DNA from: Chaetorhynchus papuensis
Taxonomy: Eukaryota; Chordata; Aves; Passeriformes; Rhipiduridae
Direction of reading: 5' to 3'
DNA: 64,000 bases
NCBI GenBank assembly: GCA_013396525.1
Contig: VWYX01000215.1
Location: 331,705 to 395,704, forward strand
The position numbers and the translations under genes were made by a program. Position 1 is the stretch's first letter, and each line of letters opens with the position of its first letter. The notes beneath the pieces were generated by a model. It was not told the DNA's origin and ran no database searches. It saw nothing but the letters and a program-made list of their open reading frames with translations. This document shows positions 49,401 to 60,400 of this stretch, piece after piece.

Positions 49401-50694
49401 AAGAAAACCAGCAGAGATGGCATGGACAGACAAGTCCAAAAGTTGCTGAAGGCCTTAGGGCAGAAAAAGATGAAGCACAAGTTATGTATGTTTCCTGGGA
49501 CAGAGTGCCAAACAATTGTGTCTTTCTCACCTGGAAAAATTTTTCAAATGAATGTTTTAAAAGTCCCCTTGAAACTCAACTGAATATTTCAGCAAGTGAG
49601 GTGATTCTCTTTTATATTTTCCTGGTAAATATTTTATTTTGCTCACATGGATTCATCAAGTGGGAAACGTTCTTATATTTTTTGCACCTGTCTTAGTGCT
49701 TGTATAAGCTGCCCCTACTTTAAAGTTTTGTCAACACTGTGAAGGGGTAAATTCTCCCTGGCTTCTCTTCATCTCACTGTTGAAGAGCTGGGAAACTCCA
49801 CCAGACTGCTAAGTCTTGCTCCTCCAAATATCAGATTTCGGAAAATCTCTGTTCATGGGACTGCCCATGTAATATTGCCCCCGACACAGCCTACTCCTTT
49901 ATCCTCACATTAAAAGGAAGGAAAGTCCTCCTGAAAAAATTCCACCATGTCTTTTCAGGTGAAATCCAATTTTTTTTTTCTCCCAGGATATTTCAATTAA
50001 CATCTATAGATTCTATTTAGTCTAAGATAAGTTAAACTGGATCTCCAGTGGGCAGGTCCAGATACTGAAGAGATTAATAATGCTGGTGATGTCCTCTCCT
50101 ATGGCTGCCTGCCACTTCCCACTTTGGGAGAGCTCTGATGCAGTTCCTAGTTGCCATGTGCAGGTTGCTCTGTCTTGACCATGCACATCCACAGAGCACT
50201 TTGTTCTTGCATCCATCCTTTCTTTATGTTGGTTGTTCTTCCCCAGTAACAGCTAGCCCTGTGAAAAGGTGGAAGATTTGCCATGCTCATTCTCTAAGTA
50301 TTAGGTGACTACTGCGTACAGGAATCCACAGATGCAAATCAGTCCCTTGAGTGCTTTTATTTCACAAAGCAAAGACTAGGTTAAAAAAAAAGATAGTCTG
50401 CCTGAGCTGCTAAAGGTGCCATCTGACCTTAGCACTGGTGAGAGGAGCATGGCTTAAAGATTACCTTTCTCAGCAAAATAGTCACTAATTTGAGCAAAAT
50501 TCCAGGGACATGGTGGAATTAAGAAACCAGAGAGAGGTGCCTAAGGACTTCTGGCAGGGTTAAACTTCAGAATGGGATCCTAAACAGGCAGCTGATGAAC
50601 AAAAGAGGAGCAAAACCAAGCATAAACATCCTATTCCTCTCCTCTAAGCATGTTCTGCCTCTGTGGGGGACCTGCACATAGTACGTTCTCCGAA
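46416..50694. other. 4.3-kb unassigned block
   Basis: No recognisable gene or interspersed repeat is seen. A 99-codon plus-strand frame at 48891-49190 is followed within a few bases by AATAAA; it has no domain I recognise. A perfect hairpin lies at 48667-48694, and there are three closely spaced copies of TTAAGA around 48183-48210. Confidence 0.6.
48667..48694. repeat. Perfect 11-bp inverted repeat, AT-rich hairpin
   Basis: GAAATATATAA (48667-48677), a six-base loop AGACGC, and TTATATATTTC (48684-48694) are exact reverse complements. They could form a cruciform in duplex DNA. Confidence 0.9.
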
Positions 50695-50700
50695 GGTCTC
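50695..50700. repeat. Left target-site duplication GGTCTC
   Basis: GGTCTC adjoins the left end of the second solo LTR and recurs exactly at 51072-51077. Confidence 0.85.
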
Positions 50701-51071
50701 CGTCGCTGTTGTAACGCGGATGCGTAGAAAAACCACACGAGTCCAAATCAGTAGAAATAGTGGCAAAGCCGGGGGTTTAATGGCTTTTTTCCTGAGGTTT
50801 TTATATGTTAGTTTGCAAAGTGAGCTAGATGGCATAAAGTAATTGGTTCTCTGGCCATCCACCCCCCGAGGGGATTGGCCCAACTCTAACATGACCGTTC
50901 CCAAGTGTTTTCTAATTGAAGTCATAACAATCTGGGAAAAAAAAGTGCAGGTGTGAATATTGATAAACACTGGTAACTTTGTTTTAGTTAGCATGCATGG
51001 GAAAGACAGAGTTCTCACAAAATACTAGAGAGCTGAAGAATTTCACTGCTAAAGCTCTGTCAGCATCAACA
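50701..51071 (-). mobile_element. Solo LTR, copy 2, minus strand
   Basis: This is a second insertion of the family at 37508-37890, 371 bp long, in the same orientation and bounded by a different perfect 6-bp duplication (GGTCTC). On the minus strand it runs from TGTTGATGCTG at 51071 to ACAGCGACG at 50701. The TATA-like core (TTATAT on the plus strand at 50801-50806) and the ATTAAA signal (50776-50781) are kept. It is about 4% different from copy 1 over the right-hand 240 bp (U3). It is more different, with a net loss of 12 bp, in the R/U5 side. The 124-codon frame across it is not a gene. Confidence 0.93.
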
Positions 51072-51077
51072 GGTCTC
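51072..51077. repeat. Right target-site duplication GGTCTC
   Basis: This is an exact repeat of 50695-50700. Confidence 0.85.
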
Positions 51078-51962
51078 TGCCCCTTCTGCCTCATCAGGAT
51101 GTTTAGGCAGGGAAATATCCACTTTCTCTCCCTGAGTGACCTGGGTTTGGAAATGCTCGGGGACTGGGGGATGCCCACACCTGGGCAGGAGCAGATCACA
51201 CTGCTGTCCATGGTAGGAAATTCCAGTGGAGCTCCTGCAAGGAGGCGGGAGAGGGGACCTCAGTTACACAGTAGAAACAAAGTTAAATGTCCAGGCAGGA
51301 TTTGGGACTGTATTTTACAAGAGGCAGGACACCAGACAGTTTAAAAATTCTACTTACCTGTATGTTTTGCACGTGTGTAAATGTTAAGTTGAAGGAAGAA
51401 AAGGGAAAATGGGTTAATATTTTAGCCCATTCCTCTGCCTAATACTCCCTCAGCATCATCAGACACAGAGTGCTGTTAATGAAGCATTTAGCTGCAATAA
51501 TATATTAGTTTCTCCAAGTGCGATGTCCAATTTTCTTTTAATGATGTGAACTAAGTTTCTCTCTCAGGCTGAGAAAACCCAAAAGAAAAATAAAAATTGA
51601 TTTAGAATTTATGGATGATTAAAAAAAATTTGAAAATAATAATAAATGCCACTTTGGACAATTTTTAATAGCTTTTTGAAGACAGAACTACAGAAAAAAA
51701 TTAAATCCTATTGATAATTTTTTCCCCCCAGGTCCCTGGAGGAAAATAATTTTATATGAAAAATGTCAAGTTTTTTCTATTGATTATGTTAGATTGTATT
51801 GTTAAACGTCATCTAGCAGAAATGGAAGAAAAACAGTTCTGCTATTTGCTACTTATGTCTATGAAAATTTTCACTCCATTCATTTATTATTTAGCTTGCA
51901 TTTATGCAGAAAATTCAAATATAATTAAATAAAATTTCATAATAGTTATGTACAGAACAGAT

Positions 51963-52012
51963 GTTTTTGTTTTTCCTTTTTTTTAATTTTTAGTTCCTTA
52001 TCCCTGTTTCTG
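51963..52012 (-). repeat. 50-bp dispersed repeat, copy 1 (A-tail-like)
   Basis: This runs from GTTTTTGTTTTTCC through 'TTAGTTCCTTATCCCTG' to TTTCTG. A near-identical copy lies at 55718-55767; the two differ only by a C and an A in the homopolymer part. This copy is flanked by the direct repeat TGTACAGAA at 51949-51957 and 52011-52019. On the minus strand it reads as a short unique sequence followed by an A-rich tail, like a tiny retrocopy. Confidence 0.6.
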
Positions 52013-53338
52013 TACAGAAAAATGAGCCCAACTGTACTGTAAAAGGAAGACTTTTTCTCTTTTTACAGCAGGATCAATCATTAGGAATTATTCCAATTTC
52101 TGCTTGACTGGCTGAGCTCTGCACAATACACGCTGCCATGCAAAGAGACAGCTAGTTCCTCCAAGTTCTGATGGGAATAATGCTAGCAGCTTTCTTTCTT
52201 TCTATTTTTTAAAGAGGAATTAAAGCAAACAATTGGTGTGTCATCTTAGACTCCTATGCATTTTCTCCTTCGCTTTCCTTACCTCACACCTTCTGACAGT
52301 CTCTGATTGATAAATGTGCAGTGTTTCAGATATGTTTTTTTTTACCAGCTTTCCTAGCAGTGTGTTTCAAATCTCCCCTTGTTTTTTGGAAACCATATGC
52401 CATATGCCATGCAATGGCGTAAGTGGAGCTTGTGAGAAAGAAACCATCTAATCCAGCAACGTGTATTTTTTTATGGTGGTGTTTGGCTAAGGGATCATTT
52501 TAATGTCACTGTAAAGGTTCCTCCCTCCACGTTTCCACATTCAAATATCCTGTTTGTAAATTTATGGCACCAGTGGAGGTTTAGTGATAATAGTTTAGAA
52601 GCAGAGTATGGCAAGAAACAGCTTAGCAACATTTATATCATTCCTTTAGGATATAAAACTGCTGCAATCATTAAATAAAAATGAAAGCTTTAGTGTAAAA
52701 GCATGTCAAAACCCAGCAAAGATAAATGTTCTGTGTTTCTGAAGCTAATATGAAATGTTGAATTATTCCATGCCCTTGACTTCTCAGGTCTGTTGCCCAA
52801 AACAATACAAAAGAGAGCTAATGGAGCCAGAGCATTACATACAGAATTACTGCTTTAAAAATTGCTTTTAAAATGTGAGCGAATGCACGTCCCTTTATCT
52901 GAATGAAAATAGATGGAAATATATTCAGTGCATGTATGGCATATGAAAGGTTGTATTTAATGTTATCTGGTCTTGACCTTTAGACTGAAATTTGCATTTG
53001 ATTTTCGATGCCTCTGAGAACATTTTACTTCCTGCACTAATTCCCTTTCTAAACTGTGAGGACTGTGGACTCTGTTGCAATATTGATCATTTTCCACTGC
53101 TGCTGGTATCTTGTTTTTAATTGAAATTATGAATTTGGGATCCAATGGGCTTATACAGGCAATAGATTTGTTCAGAATGAACACATTCCTTGTGCTCTAA
53201 ATTATCTGTGAGACTGTCACTGCTCCTTGAGAAGGTTTATCATTATGTTATGGCTGTGCTTGGGTTCACACCAAGACATAGCCTAAAAATAAAGTTTTAA
53301 AGTTTTACAAGAAGACATAGCCTTAGACTATGATAATG

Positions 53339-53374
53339 ATATGATAAGGTGTTTGAATATGATAAGGTGTTTGA
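53339..53374. repeat. 18-bp tandem duplication, two copies
   Basis: ATATGATAAGGTGTTTGA occurs twice head-to-tail without mismatch. Confidence 0.92.
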
Positions 53375-53489
53375 AGTGTCATTTCATAATCCCTTTTAAA
53401 AAATCAGTCACTTAGACATGGTAGTGTTACACATTTTATGTCACACTGCATTTCCTGTGTGTCTGTGCACAATTTCATGTTTCGTAAGT

Positions 53490-53549
53490 ATTCATTCATT
53501 CATTCATGCATGCATTCATTCATTCATGCATGCATGCATGCATTCATTC
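53490..53549. repeat. Compound (ATTC)n/(ATGC)n microsatellite
   Basis: About 60 bp of tetranucleotide repeat switches between CATT and CATG units: CATT blocks, GCATGCATGC blocks, then CATT again. The GCATGC parts are self-complementary. The His/Ser/Phe/Ala-rich frames reported across it are translations of the repeat. Confidence 0.95.
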
Positions 53550-55689
53550 TTTTTTTATATTTTATGTCTCAGTCCTGTCTCTTTTTCTTCCATAGAATAA
53601 ATGTATTGCCACCTTCATCTTAACACTACCAACTCACTCAGCTGGTCTGACATGCTCAAATTCAGAACAGTCATTCTCCACTCTTATTTAGCATTTTAAA
53701 TCCAGTGAATTCCACTTCAGATCTGAAGAAAGCATTTACTTCCTAAAGCTTGTCTTCTTTTCCCCCCACCCCCAGACATATCAGTACCAGTATCTTTTGA
53801 CAGATATCATCTAGGTATCATCTCCATTATTAATCCTTGGCATTATTAATTCTTGGCATTAAAAGGTGGCACTTGAAGATCAGGACCTCAGAATGAGACA
53901 AGGCAGTGCATTTGCTCATACACATAATTAACGTGCTGTATAACTTGATATATCTATATCTCATGATCCTCTGCTCACTTTAGAATTAGCAAATTGATGG
54001 CTGGTGTCATTAGCACAATGAGGTCAGGGGGCTGCTGCGTTAGACAATAGATTGCATCACCTACACCTCACTTGGGTTCACTTGCAGCTCATGAAAGGAA
54101 AAGGGATGCTCGCAGAGGCTTGTGTAGAGGTGTTACTTCAGATCAGATCTCAGTTCAGAACGCATCAGAAATTAAAAATATTGTTATATGGTAATACTTA
54201 AAATGAGATATGTACTGATAAGCTCAGCAGAGTAGTATCCAGACAATTGCATTATGACTAATGCAGGTTAAGCAACAAGGGGAAATGACCTGCATTTAAC
54301 AAATTTAATTTGTGATTACACAATACTGATAGCCCTAATTGAATAATTTATTCAGTACATATTCCTAGTACTCACCAGGTATATTCTCTCAGGAGCACTG
54401 GCAGTATAGAGCTTATATACTAAATCCAGAGAAGCTATTTACAATATGTATTACTGGTCAGGGCAGTCACATTTGCTGAGTAGTGTAACTATAATATAAC
54501 ACACTAATATAACCATTCCAAGCAGAAAAAAGCAGTCTGGCTGAAAAAATTACACCACCTTTATTTAGAGGCACAGTAACAAGCAGACTTGTCATTAATG
54601 TCATCAACAGGAACTTGGTTGAGAAGTCAGATTTAAATCACAACGTTTAAGGCTCCCCCCTTGGCACTGTGCAATTCCAAGACTGCTCCACAGAAGCATG
54701 GTGTGATTCAGTGCTAGCTACAAAACAAGATCTAAGATTTTTTTTTTTTTTCTTATTTTGGAAATTGTTTCCTTCCCTGTCTTTTACTTAAAATAACTAT
54801 GTGGGACCTGCCATAAAATAATGATATGAGAGATGTTACAGTGATCAGCATGGCAGCAGCCAGCAGTTTGTGTTAGGGTGTAGGATTTACAAAGCTGAGC
54901 TAGAAATTCTCTGCCTGTGGAGAATGCTGGTGTTGGGACATTTTTTTATGTGGATATAGTGCATAAATACGGCCACACAAATCAGAAAATGAGGAGAAGG
55001 TGTGTCATATGGTTGCTTTTTACACTACCCCCACCCAAGGTTAGAGCACTTTCCCAGGGAGTGAAGGAAGATGGAACTCCATCCTGCTTTGGCCACAGAG
55101 GTTTTGGCTGCACGGATTCCTACCCAAAGACATGCCCAACCTACCTGGCTGTAGGTACTGAGCTGGAACTGGGCACACAGGGCCAAAATGGAAGGGGTGG
55201 CAGTGTCAGGCTGTAGATGAGAGGAGATCTGGGGAGTTTTCTTTCTGTAGACTGTCAGTCTTATACTCAGTGAAGCCATAACTAAAAATCTTATGCATTA
55301 CCCCAGTCTGAAAGGAACTTGTACTTTCTTCATCTCAAGTTTTTGATTTCCTTCTGGAAACGACCCACAACCCAATAGAACCACAACCCCCTGCCAAGTC
55401 CCCAGACAGTGCTGCTTTTCCTCTGAGCCTTTCAGCACCCCACTTCACTTTTAATTGTTCCAGTGCAGCATCTTTCTGCTCCCAGATGATGGGTTATCAG
55501 GCACTATCTTCCCTCCTCCCTTGTGTTTTGCATCCCTTCTCCTGGCTAGCAGTGGTATATTCTTGGCCTCACATTCTCTGGCAATTGACCTGTGAGTTCC
55601 TCCTTTTCTGTTACGAATTGTCTCATGTCTGTTCTGCCTTCTGCTCTCTCTCACAAATGCTGCCTTCTGTTCTCAGTCACGATGTGGGG

Positions 55690-55865
55690 TTTTTGTTTAG
55701 TTTTGTTGAGGTTTTTTGTTTTTGTTTTTCTTTTTTTTAAATTTTTAGTTCCTTATCCCTGTTTCTGCTTAGCATTGTTTCTGTGTTGCTTTTGTGCTAC
55801 AAAAAATAAAACAAAACCAAAAAAACTAAAAAAAACCCAAACCAATCAAAAACCCCCAAGCCACC
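55690..55865. repeat. T-rich then A-rich low-complexity pair
   Basis: A T/G-rich stretch (55690-55746) is followed about 55 bp later by an A-rich stretch (55799-55850) of roughly complementary composition, giving scope for an imperfect stem. It includes copy 2 of the 50-mer (55718-55767). Confidence 0.7.
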
Positions 55866-56496
55866 TCCCATGAAAATTCCTACTTGCACTGCCTTCCTTT
55901 TCCTGAGCTTCAACATACAGGCACCACTGACATGACTTTTTATTGCAACTGACTGCACACTCGCCCGACTCCACACATCTTGTCTGACATTCCCTTCCTT
56001 GCCTACAGATCCTACAGGCTCTGTAACATCAAACATAAGTTATCAGAGAGAAAGTGTTATTGCTTCAATATGTACTGTTCCTTTTTCTACTGTTCAGTAT
56101 ACAGCAAAAAATAACACCTCCTGAAGCAGAGCATCCTGCTGGTGTTGGTTACCAGCCTGGAAAAGTACTCATTTCAATTATTTATGTTCTGCTGTTTGAA
56201 AAGCAGCAATGTTGCTGTTGGGCGAGACTGTTCTATGGTTTGTGGAGGTCTGACTATGTTAGAACCAGCCCTGCTGGTAGCTCAGAGCTGTGGGGCAAAA
56301 ATTGCTTGATATGAGTGAAAAAACCAAACAATCCCCTCTACCCAGACTGGCACATTTTTTTCCTATTAAAGCTCAGAAGAGCTCTGCCAGTCATGGCACT
56401 ACCACACAAAATAAGATGGCATTCCTAATGAATAACCTGACTGCTTAACTGGGATAAATAGGTGTTTGCAACCCAGTATGAATGTCTTAAATTACC

Positions 56497-57480
56497 TGGT
56501 GGTGAGTTGACTCTGGCTGGATGCCAGGGGTCCACCAAGTTGCTTTATCACTCCCCTCCTCAATTAGACAGGGGAAAGAAAATATAATGAAAGGCAAACC
56601 AGACACAATTTGGGGAAATAGGTTTTATTTATTACCGATCAAATCAGAGTAGGATAATGAGAAAGAAACCCAAACCTTAAAAACACCTTCCCCCTCCTCC
56701 TCCTCTCTTCTTCCCAGGTTCAACTTCACTCCCAATTTACTTTCCTTCTCCCCTACCAAGGTGCAGCAGGATGGGAACTGGGGGTTACCATCAGTTCATC
56801 ACGCACTGTCTCTGCCACTCCCTCCCCGTGCTCTTCCTCTGCTCCAGAGTGGGGCTCTCCCATGGGGGACTGTCCTCCACAAACTTTTCCAGCATGGGTC
56901 CCTCCAGGGGGCACAAGTCCTGCCAGCAAACTTGGTCCAGTGCAGGCTTCCCACAGGACATCCCCCTGCTCTCTCCATGAGCTGCAGGCGGATCTCTGCC
57001 CCACCGTGGACCTCCACAGGCTGCAGGGGACAGCCTGCCTTACCATGGTCTCTTCCATGGTCTGCAGGGGAACCTCTGCTCCTTCCCCTCCTTCACTGGC
57101 TTTGGTGTCTGCAGAGTTGTTCTCTCACACATTCTCACTCTGCTCTTCTCTGGCTACAGTTGCTGTTGTGCTGTTTTTTTCCCTTTCATAAATATCACAG
57201 AATCACAGAATATTCTGAGTTGGAAGGGACCCACAAGGATCATCGAATCCAACTCTTAAGTGAAGGACCCATACAGGGATCAAACACACAAAAAATATGT
57301 TCTCCCAGAGGCACTGCCACCATCCCTGATGGTTTCAGCCTTGGACAGCAGTGGGTCTCTCTTGGAGCTGGCTGGCATTAGCTCTGTCCGATATAGGGGA
57401 ATCTTCCAGCAGCTTCTCACAGAAGCCACCCCTGTAGCCCCTCACATCACTACCAAAACCTTGCCATGCAAACCCCAAAG
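56497..57480 (-). mobile_element. Endogenous-retrovirus LTR, minus strand, with nested SINE
   Basis: I recognise this as a common passerine ERV LTR in antisense. Its 3' end lies at the left ('TGGTGGTGAGTTGACTCTGG', 'GCTTTATCACTCCCCTCCTC') with an AATAAATAAAA signal on the minus strand around 56626-56634. The GC-rich body follows ('GGGGGTTACCATCAGTTCAT', 'CTCTGCCACTCCCTCCCC'), and the 5' end lies at the right ('CTTCTCACAGAAGCCACCCC', 'CAAAACCTTGCCATGCAAAC'). Excluding a 97-bp SINE plus its 6-bp duplication, about 880 bp remain, which may be shorter than full length. No target-site duplication was found for the LTR itself. The 206-codon plus-strand frame inside it (56761-57381) is antisense and crosses the SINE, so it is not a gene. 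Confidence 0.85.
57196..57292 (-). mobile_element. tRNA-Ile/CR1 SINE (TguSINE1-like), 5'-truncated, nested
   Basis: On the minus strand, from 57292 downward, it starts with the 3' half of a tRNA: 'TGTTTGATCCCTGTATGGGT' corresponds to the T-arm and B box of tRNA-Ile (GGTTCGATCCC). It continues 'CTTCACTTAAGAGTTGGATT', then a CR1-type tail 'TTCCAACTCAGAATATTCTG' and 'TGATTCTGTG'. The A box and the 5' tRNA half are missing. AAATAT precedes it (57190-57195) and is repeated after it (57293-57298). Removing one copy with the SINE restores a continuous LTR, so it inserted into the LTR. This head/tail structure is the one described for zebra finch TguSINE1. Confidence 0.85.
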
Positions 57481-60400
57481 GGGATGGACTTGCATCCTTC
57501 CAAAAACCTGTGAATTGTGATACCCATCTCTGACAATGGGAATTATTTTCCCAGGCTGAAAGTTCCTGTAAGAAAAAGAGCTAAAGAATTTCAGTATGTG
57601 TTACAAAAGGAGATAGGATACTACTAAACAGTTGTACCTCATTCACTCTGCATTCAGTTTTCCCTCTTGTAGAGTCACTGCAGAAGAGACAACTGGATAG
57701 TGACTCATTTGCAGGGGAAGATGTGGTTAGTTTATCTGACATTATATTCAGAAAAAAGATGAGTGAATCAATCAAAGAAATTATTTTCATTTGCTCCTTT
57801 GATCTCTTCCCAACCTTCCTCTCCCTCAGGAAACTGATGGCTACAAATACTTAAAATCATATGGATGTTTTTCTAATGCCAGCCCAGTATGGGCTTTGCC
57901 ATTGCTGATCCATGCATTGTAAGAGAACATCACTTGCAGAGAGGAAAACAACAGCAGTAATAAAAGGCCAGTTTAACTGTTTTCTCTCTTGACTGGTAGG
58001 GGTTTTTTTCTGTTCCTCTGTTTCATTCCTTCTTAATTTATTTTCATGTCGCTATAGTGTGCTGATAAAGAAGTCCTTCACAGCCAAAATAAATCCAAAG
58101 ATGAATGGATCTTCATCACCAAGGACGGGCTTTTCTAAAGTCTCTCAGTTTTTCATCCTAAAGAGGTTAGGTCTGCCTGCCTCTTTTTCCCTATTATACC
58201 TCCAAAAGCACACAATATCTTGAAACTCATTTTTTTTTACTTTTCCTTTGTGCTACTTCTTTCTCCCTCTATCACACTTCAGATATCTTTTTTGCTCCCT
58301 ACACTCTTGGTAAGCTTTTTTTCCTGAAAGCACATTCTGGAGCCTTTATTAGACTGTAAGTTTGTGAGATGGATGTGACTGCATACCATGAAAAGCAGAG
58401 TAAGGTACTGGGCCTGTATTCAGTACCTCAGACGGACCAAGAGGTGACCAAGGAAGACTTACAGAAGGAAATGGTCATTATCTGCCACACCAACCGCTGA
58501 AGAAAATGAAGGAAACATATTTTCTATATCCTGAAGTTTATTGTCTGAGATAAGAAAGAAGAGAACTATCCAGGAGCAGAATGTGGAGCAGAATGGTGAA
58601 TGTCCTTCATATGTGGAGAGAGTGGGCTCTGTCTCTACTTGTTTTGCCAAACAGGATGGCTGTTAATCAAGAAACCACTGGCAATGACACTGAGATAATT
58701 TCCTGCTTTCTCAAAGGCCCTGCTACTTTCACAATTTTGGAAGAAATAAGTAGTAAAAATGCATTCACCAGTGTACAGGAAAATTCACATGAAAAAGACA
58801 CTTCTGCATTGCTGGGATATAGAAATAGTGTCAGGGATCTCTGCTTCAGATTTTTACCTTGCACTGGAGTCTGAGTGCTGCCATCGCACTTTTGCGTATC
58901 TGCATTAATCAGGACTATAATACCTAAATAAAATTTTCAGTTCCCATGAGAAAATTCCATTTCTGCTGCAACTTGTTAGCAGCTGTGGTACAGCAGTGTT
59001 GCTGCATTGTCAAGGGGTGGATTTGCACAGCACTCTGCTGTGTACTGGTGGGCTTGTTTTCTAAGCTCTGTAAAGCAAAGCAAGTGCTGCCTGTGGACAA
59101 ATTCAGCTTCCTTCACCTCACTACTGCTCTGAACTCTAATCCCTGCTTCTGGGGAATGCATTGGAGAGCCTCCTTCTTTCCAACCACAGCAAAGTTGGTG
59201 GCAATATCTGGGTCTTGCTCAGAGGCAGATGGCAGCTAATGCCTGGCTGGAGGGGACAAGGGAGAGGAGGCATGACCAGAACCATGTCTGTGCTGGCAGC
59301 AGTCGTGGTGTCATTTGCTAGTGCCTAGAGCTTCTGGCTGATTCCCCACACAAACATGGCAGCACTTGGACCCCCTCTGTGAGCTGAGCCTGTTTGAACG
59401 GGGCTTCCCTGCTCTCACCTACCTTCACTTGCTGCAGATTTGCTTTGAAGAACCCATGTAATTGCTGTGATCAACACAGTACATTTTGAAAGGTTTCCTT
59501 AAAAGCATGTGGCCTGTAAGAGCCATAGTTATTGCCCTGGAGATGTGTTAGAAATGGAGTTACATATCAAGGAGCAATTGTTTAGGTCCGCTGAAGTAGG
59601 CACAGACATTCCCTTCTTTCTTTAACCTGGGCTGTTTGGTCCTGCCCCAAAATGTTGCTAGAGTCTCTCTGTGCCACATAGACTTATAAATTCTCCTTTC
59701 ACTGTGGCTTTTAAACACACAGAAATAGTGGGGAATTCTAACCATGTACTTTGAATTTTTCATCTTGTTTTACCGTGATTTCACCAGTTGGCTCACACAG
59801 CTGAAATGGCCAGAGGCTGCATGCCTGAGTGTCCCAGTGCTGGTGTATTTCTGCTTTTTGATGCAAAATTTGGAAGACTTGCATCTTTCTGGTCCTGGTG
59901 GGGACTGAGACCTACAGTACTCGGAGGATGGTGCTAAGGGTTTCCTCTTATTAACCAGACCACAAACCATCTGTCAGGCCTTTTCAGTTGCTAATTTAAA
60001 GGACAGATGGATTACCATGAAAATAGTTCCAGCTAATGGAACTTGTCAAATACAACTGTCTAAACCCTATCAGACCTTGCTGGAAAATATGCTCTAAACA
60101 ATTCTGGAAAAAATAGTCATTGGAATAGCTAAGATGTTTAAGAACTAATTAAAGCTATCCCATGAGAAATTGCAGAATGCAAGATTGCTCCTTAAATTCT
60201 CAGGTAGAACTATTTTGTTGGTCTTGGAGCCTTAAAAAACTGTTAAAAAGGATCCTTTTGGAATCTTAGTTGATGACGTCTTGCTCATGTCCTGGCATCC
60301 AGGAAGGAATGGTTCTCTTATATCCAAGTGAGATATTTCCTGCAGTTAAAGCACGCCGTGAAGGAAATGGCAATTAGGTATTGAATCCCACAGCAGCAAC

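Larger units (their letters stand above)
51078..56496. other. 5.4-kb unassigned AT-rich block
   Basis: There is no gene. It contains a duplicated T-rich 50-mer, an 18-bp tandem duplication and a tetranucleotide microsatellite, listed separately. Parts (about 51420-52950 and 54000-54340) are AT-rich, complex sequence with many TAAT cores. Confidence 0.6.

Noticed and set aside
50644..51018. 124-codon minus-strand frame and its relative at 37634-37837
   Set aside because: Both are translations of the same solo LTR in two copies, so the similarity comes from the repeat and not from a gene family.
53490..53549. CRISPR-like repeat array
   Set aside because: It is a simple tetranucleotide repeat without spacers, in a vertebrate genome.
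53418..53623. His/Ala/Cys/Met/Phe-rich repeated peptide
   Set aside because: It is a translation of the CATT/CATG microsatellite.
57240..57292. tRNA gene
   Set aside because: Only the T-arm half of a tRNA-Ile-like sequence is present, and it is joined to a CR1 tail, so it is a SINE fragment.
56761..57381. 206-codon plus-strand open frame, rich in Pro, Ser and Leu
   Set aside because: It lies antisense within an ERV LTR and runs across the border of the nested SINE.
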